DNA from: Actinomycetota bacterium
GTDB lineage: Bacteria > Actinomycetota > Thermoleophilia > UBA2241
Length of the DNA: 7,703 bases
Assembly: GCA_003157715.1 (NCBI GenBank)
Contig: PMKK01000085.1
Span: 1,004-8,706, forward strand
Reading direction: 5' to 3'
In this document: piece after piece, positions 5,830 to 7,703 of the stretch
Layout of the letters: each line of letters starts with the position of its first letter
How positions within the stretch are numbered: position 1 is the stretch's first letter
Notes under the pieces: generated by a model
Told to the model about the DNA's origin: nothing
Databases searched by the model: none
What the model saw: the letters and a program-made list of their open reading frames with translations, nothing else
Made by a program: the position numbers and the translations under genes

Positions 5830-7561
5830 GGCGTTCGGCGATGAATACGGTGTGGCGCACCACCGTTTCGTTCCGGGCGAGCAGCTCTGGGAGCGCCGGG
5901 ACGCGCAGGCGCCGGATGGCGGCGACACCGAGCAGCGACGACAGGCATAAGGTGAGCCCCAGCGCGCCCGGCCGCGACAGGTCGGCGCGCGCGACGATCG
6001 TGCGCCCGGCTTCGGCCACCGCGCCCGCCGCCCCGAGATCGACCCCTTCGATCACGCCGCGGCGAGCAAGCACGGCGGCGAGCGGAATACCGACCTCCGC
6101 CTGGGCGATGACCGCGACGGGCGTGTCGGCGGCCGGCACGCCCGCCGCCGCCGCCCGCCACGCCTCGAGATAGGGGAACGGATCGATCGCCGCCCCGCCG
6201 CCGGGATGGATCTCAAAGTGACAGTGCGGCGAGGTACCCGCGGCGTCACCGGTCTCGCCGACGTAGCCGATCACCTGGCCGCGCGCCACGTGGTCTCCCG
6301 ACTTGAGCCCGGCCGCGAAGCGCACCATGTGCGCGTAGTAGAAGTAGTCGCCGCGGGCGTCGGTCAGGTGCGCGTTGTTGCCGCCGATGCCATAGGTGCT
6401 GTAGCGAATGGTGCCGGCCAGCACCGCGACGATCGGCGTGCCCATCTTGGCGAAGATGTCGTTGCCCTCGTGGCGGTGGCCCTTCATGTCGGCCCGATAG
6501 GCGCCGAAGGTGTCGCTGTAGTCGACGGCGCCCTTCACCGGGAACACGGCGCCCGGAAAGCGCGCCAGGACGGCTTTGGAGGGCGCGGCCGGCTCCGGCA
6601 TCGTGCTGTCGGCCACGCTCCCGCTTGTGGCGGCGCCGCTCGGGCTGCCCGACGCCCCCGACGCGCCGCTGCCGGCCGACGACGACTTGGTGCTCCCACC
6701 CGACGCGGCCTTGCGGACCCGGGTCTTCGCCGCGGGCGTGGGCAGGGGCGCCGGAAGAGGGGTCGGGCCGACCAGCCGCGCCGCCTGTTCGACGAGCTGC
6801 CGGGCGACCCCGGCGTCAGACGCCGCCGCCGCCCGGCCCACGTCCACGACGGTGCCCGCCGGCAGGTCTCCCACCTGCTGGTCGAGCACGATCTCCAGCC
6901 CCGTCACGACGGCGCTCGGGGAAGGCCGGCTCTGGTCGACGGTCGTGTCGAGGATCGTCAGCGTACCGACCCCCGGTAGCTGGATCTGGCCTGGGTCGGC
7001 GGTCACCGGCTGGCCGTTGACCCTCAGCCCGCTGACGAAGCTGTGGGCGGACTCGGCGGCCGCCGACGCACGCCCGGCAGAGGCCGTGGCCACCAGCTCG
7101 ACCGCGTCTGCCTTCACGATGCCGCCAAGCAGGCTCACGTCGCTCAGAGAAACGTCGGCCTCGGACACCAGCGCGGTGCCGACCAGAAACGAAGAGACCG
7201 TGGCGACACCGTCGTCGAAGCGCAGATCCCGCGACCGGGACGAATCGTTCGCCGTGGCCTCATCGTTGCCCACCGACGGGTCGATGCGGATCCCCCCGAC
7301 ACTGTCGCCGGCAGACCAGGCGAAGACGGCGCCGGCGCCCGGTGACGACGCGGCGCCGGCCCGTGCGGCGGCGGCGGCGAGCAGGGCGACGATCGCCACG
7401 GTCACCGCGACGACGGCCAGCGCCACGAGCCGCCGGCGCCGGACCTGCACCTCGCGCCTCGCCGAGCGCCTCCGGCGCCGGCGCGACGCGTTCACGAACT
7501 CACTGGCCTCCTGCGCTGCATCCACGTCGTCTCTCTCTCGCCCTGCCTCGCCACGACTCAC
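5813..7561 (-). CDS. M23 (LytM-type) metallopeptidase-like envelope protein
   Basis: Probable peptidoglycan endopeptidase or regulator anchored at the membrane; 582 residues from the GTG at 7561. That start has a weak ribosome site. GTG 7495 (residue 23), with AGGAGG 11 bases upstream, is an alternative, so the first 22 residues are doubtful. Parts: very Arg-rich cytoplasmic head (26-44), transmembrane segment (about 45-67), a beta-rich, Ala/Val-rich region (86-245) resembling the 'choice-of-anchor' secreted domains of actinobacteria, a Pro then Ser/Gly linker (265-325), the M23 domain (335-465), then a second hydrophobic helix (532-549) and a basic tail. Zinc ligands are complete: H364 and D368 (HEGND) and H448, with H446 (HCH); YYAH (H411) is the usual middle motif. 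So it should be catalytically competent. It ends 59 bases before phoP. The C-terminal helix after an M23 domain is uncommon. The enzyme class is firm; substrate and link to phosphate are inference. Confidence 0.9.
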   Translation of the reverse strand: MSRGEAGRERDDVDAAQEASEFVNASRRRRRRSARREVQVRRRRLVALAVVAVTVAIVALLAAAAARAGAASSPGAGAVFAWSAGDSVGGIRIDPSVGNDEATANDSSRSRDLRFDDGVATVSSFLVGTALVSEADVSLSDVSLLGGIVKADAVELVATASAGRASAAAESAHSFVSGLRVNGQPVTADPGQIQLPGVGTLTILDTTVDQSRPSPSAVVTGLEIVLDQQVGDLPAGTVVDVGRAAAASDAGVARQLVEQAARLVGPTPLPAPLPTPAAKTRVRKAASGGSTKSSSAGSGASGASGSPSGAATSGSVADSTMPEPAAPSKAVLARFPGAVFPVKGAVDYSDTFGAYRADMKGHRHEGNDIFAKMGTPIVAVLAGTIRYSTYGIGGNNAHLTDARGDYFYYAHMVRFAAGLKSGDHVARGQVIGYVGETGDAAGTSPHCHFEIHPGGGAAIDPFPYLEAWRAAAAGVPAADTPVAVIAQAEVGIPLAAVLARRGVIEGVDLGAAGAVAEAGRTIVARADLSRPGALGLTLCLSSLLGVAAIRRLRVPALPELLARNETVVRHTVFIAERQLTNS

Positions 7562-7703
7562 GGAGCGCCCGGAAACGGCGCCACGTGCGTTGTCCGACGA
7601 CGCAGAAGGCTACCCAGTGATTGTGAGCGCGGCATGTGCCCGCGGTGAGGGTTCGAAGAGACGGCCGTATGAGACGCCTCGCACAAGGCGGCGGGGGGGG
7701 GGG
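7562..7703. other. Leader/upstream region of the M23 gene, window end
   Basis: No gene is seen in these 142 bases. On the minus strand, units CCCTCAC (7651-7645), GGCACAT (7640-7634, weak) and CGCTCAC (7629-7623) are in 11-base phase. Ten bases after the last comes TAGCCT (7612-7607), a poor -10. This would be a fourth site of the same type as at pstS1, pstS2 and phoP, but the middle unit and -10 match badly. The end of the window is a homopolymer of G (7693-7703). Confidence 0.35.
7693..7703. other. Run of 11 G at the window end
   Basis: The last 11 bases are all G, directly after GGCGGC. Poly-G at a contig end is a common by-product of two-colour sequencing or of assembly stopping in a GC-rich tract. 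It should not be read as biology without reads across it. Confidence 0.6.

Overview
The window is high-GC bacterial DNA. All six recognisable genes lie on the minus strand, so the biological reading order runs from high to low coordinates. Together they form a phosphate-starvation locus: an M23 metallopeptidase-like envelope protein (7561-5813), an OmpR-family response regulator (phoP/phoB type, 5754-5050), its PhoR-type histidine kinase (5045-3213), two tandem and divergent phosphate-binding proteins PstS (3057-2005 and 1598-501), and the first ~108 residues of the permease PstC (326 to the window edge). The GC bias, a Ser-rich lipoprotein linker, GC-only hairpins without good U-tracts and a B. 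subtilis-like PhoR H-box suggest an Actinomycetota-like organism. A deep-branching group such as Thermoleophilia is possible, but this is inference and the sequence does not settle it.

How the parts work together: PhoR (two membrane segments, a ~155-residue extracytoplasmic domain, HAMP, PAS, HisKA, HATPase) and PhoP sense low phosphate. PhoP then switches on the binding proteins that feed Pi to the PstCAB transporter, which starts at the left edge and continues outside the window. The M23-like protein upstream suggests a cell-wall job linked to, or merely next to, the phosphate regulon.

The most rewarding part is regulatory DNA. In front of pstS1, pstS2 and phoP, and less clearly in front of the M23 gene, there are 7-base direct repeats of the type YNCTCAC. 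They recur every 11 bases, and the last unit is followed, after exactly 10 bases, by a plausible -10 hexamer (TAGAGT, TACAGT, TATACT). This is the geometry of a PHO box that replaces the -35 element. The four sites suggest a local PhoP-binding grammar with two to four units per promoter.

Non-coding stretches: the 406-base gap between pstS1 and pstS2 (1599-2004) holds a structured 3' region, a perfect 14-bp terminator-like hairpin and the pstS2 promoter. The 174-base gap between pstS2 and pstC (327-500) holds a perfect 16-bp hairpin (probable attenuator) and three copies of a 12-base repeat that create overlapping ATGA mini-ORFs leading into pstC. The window ends in a run of 11 G, which looks like a contig-end artefact.
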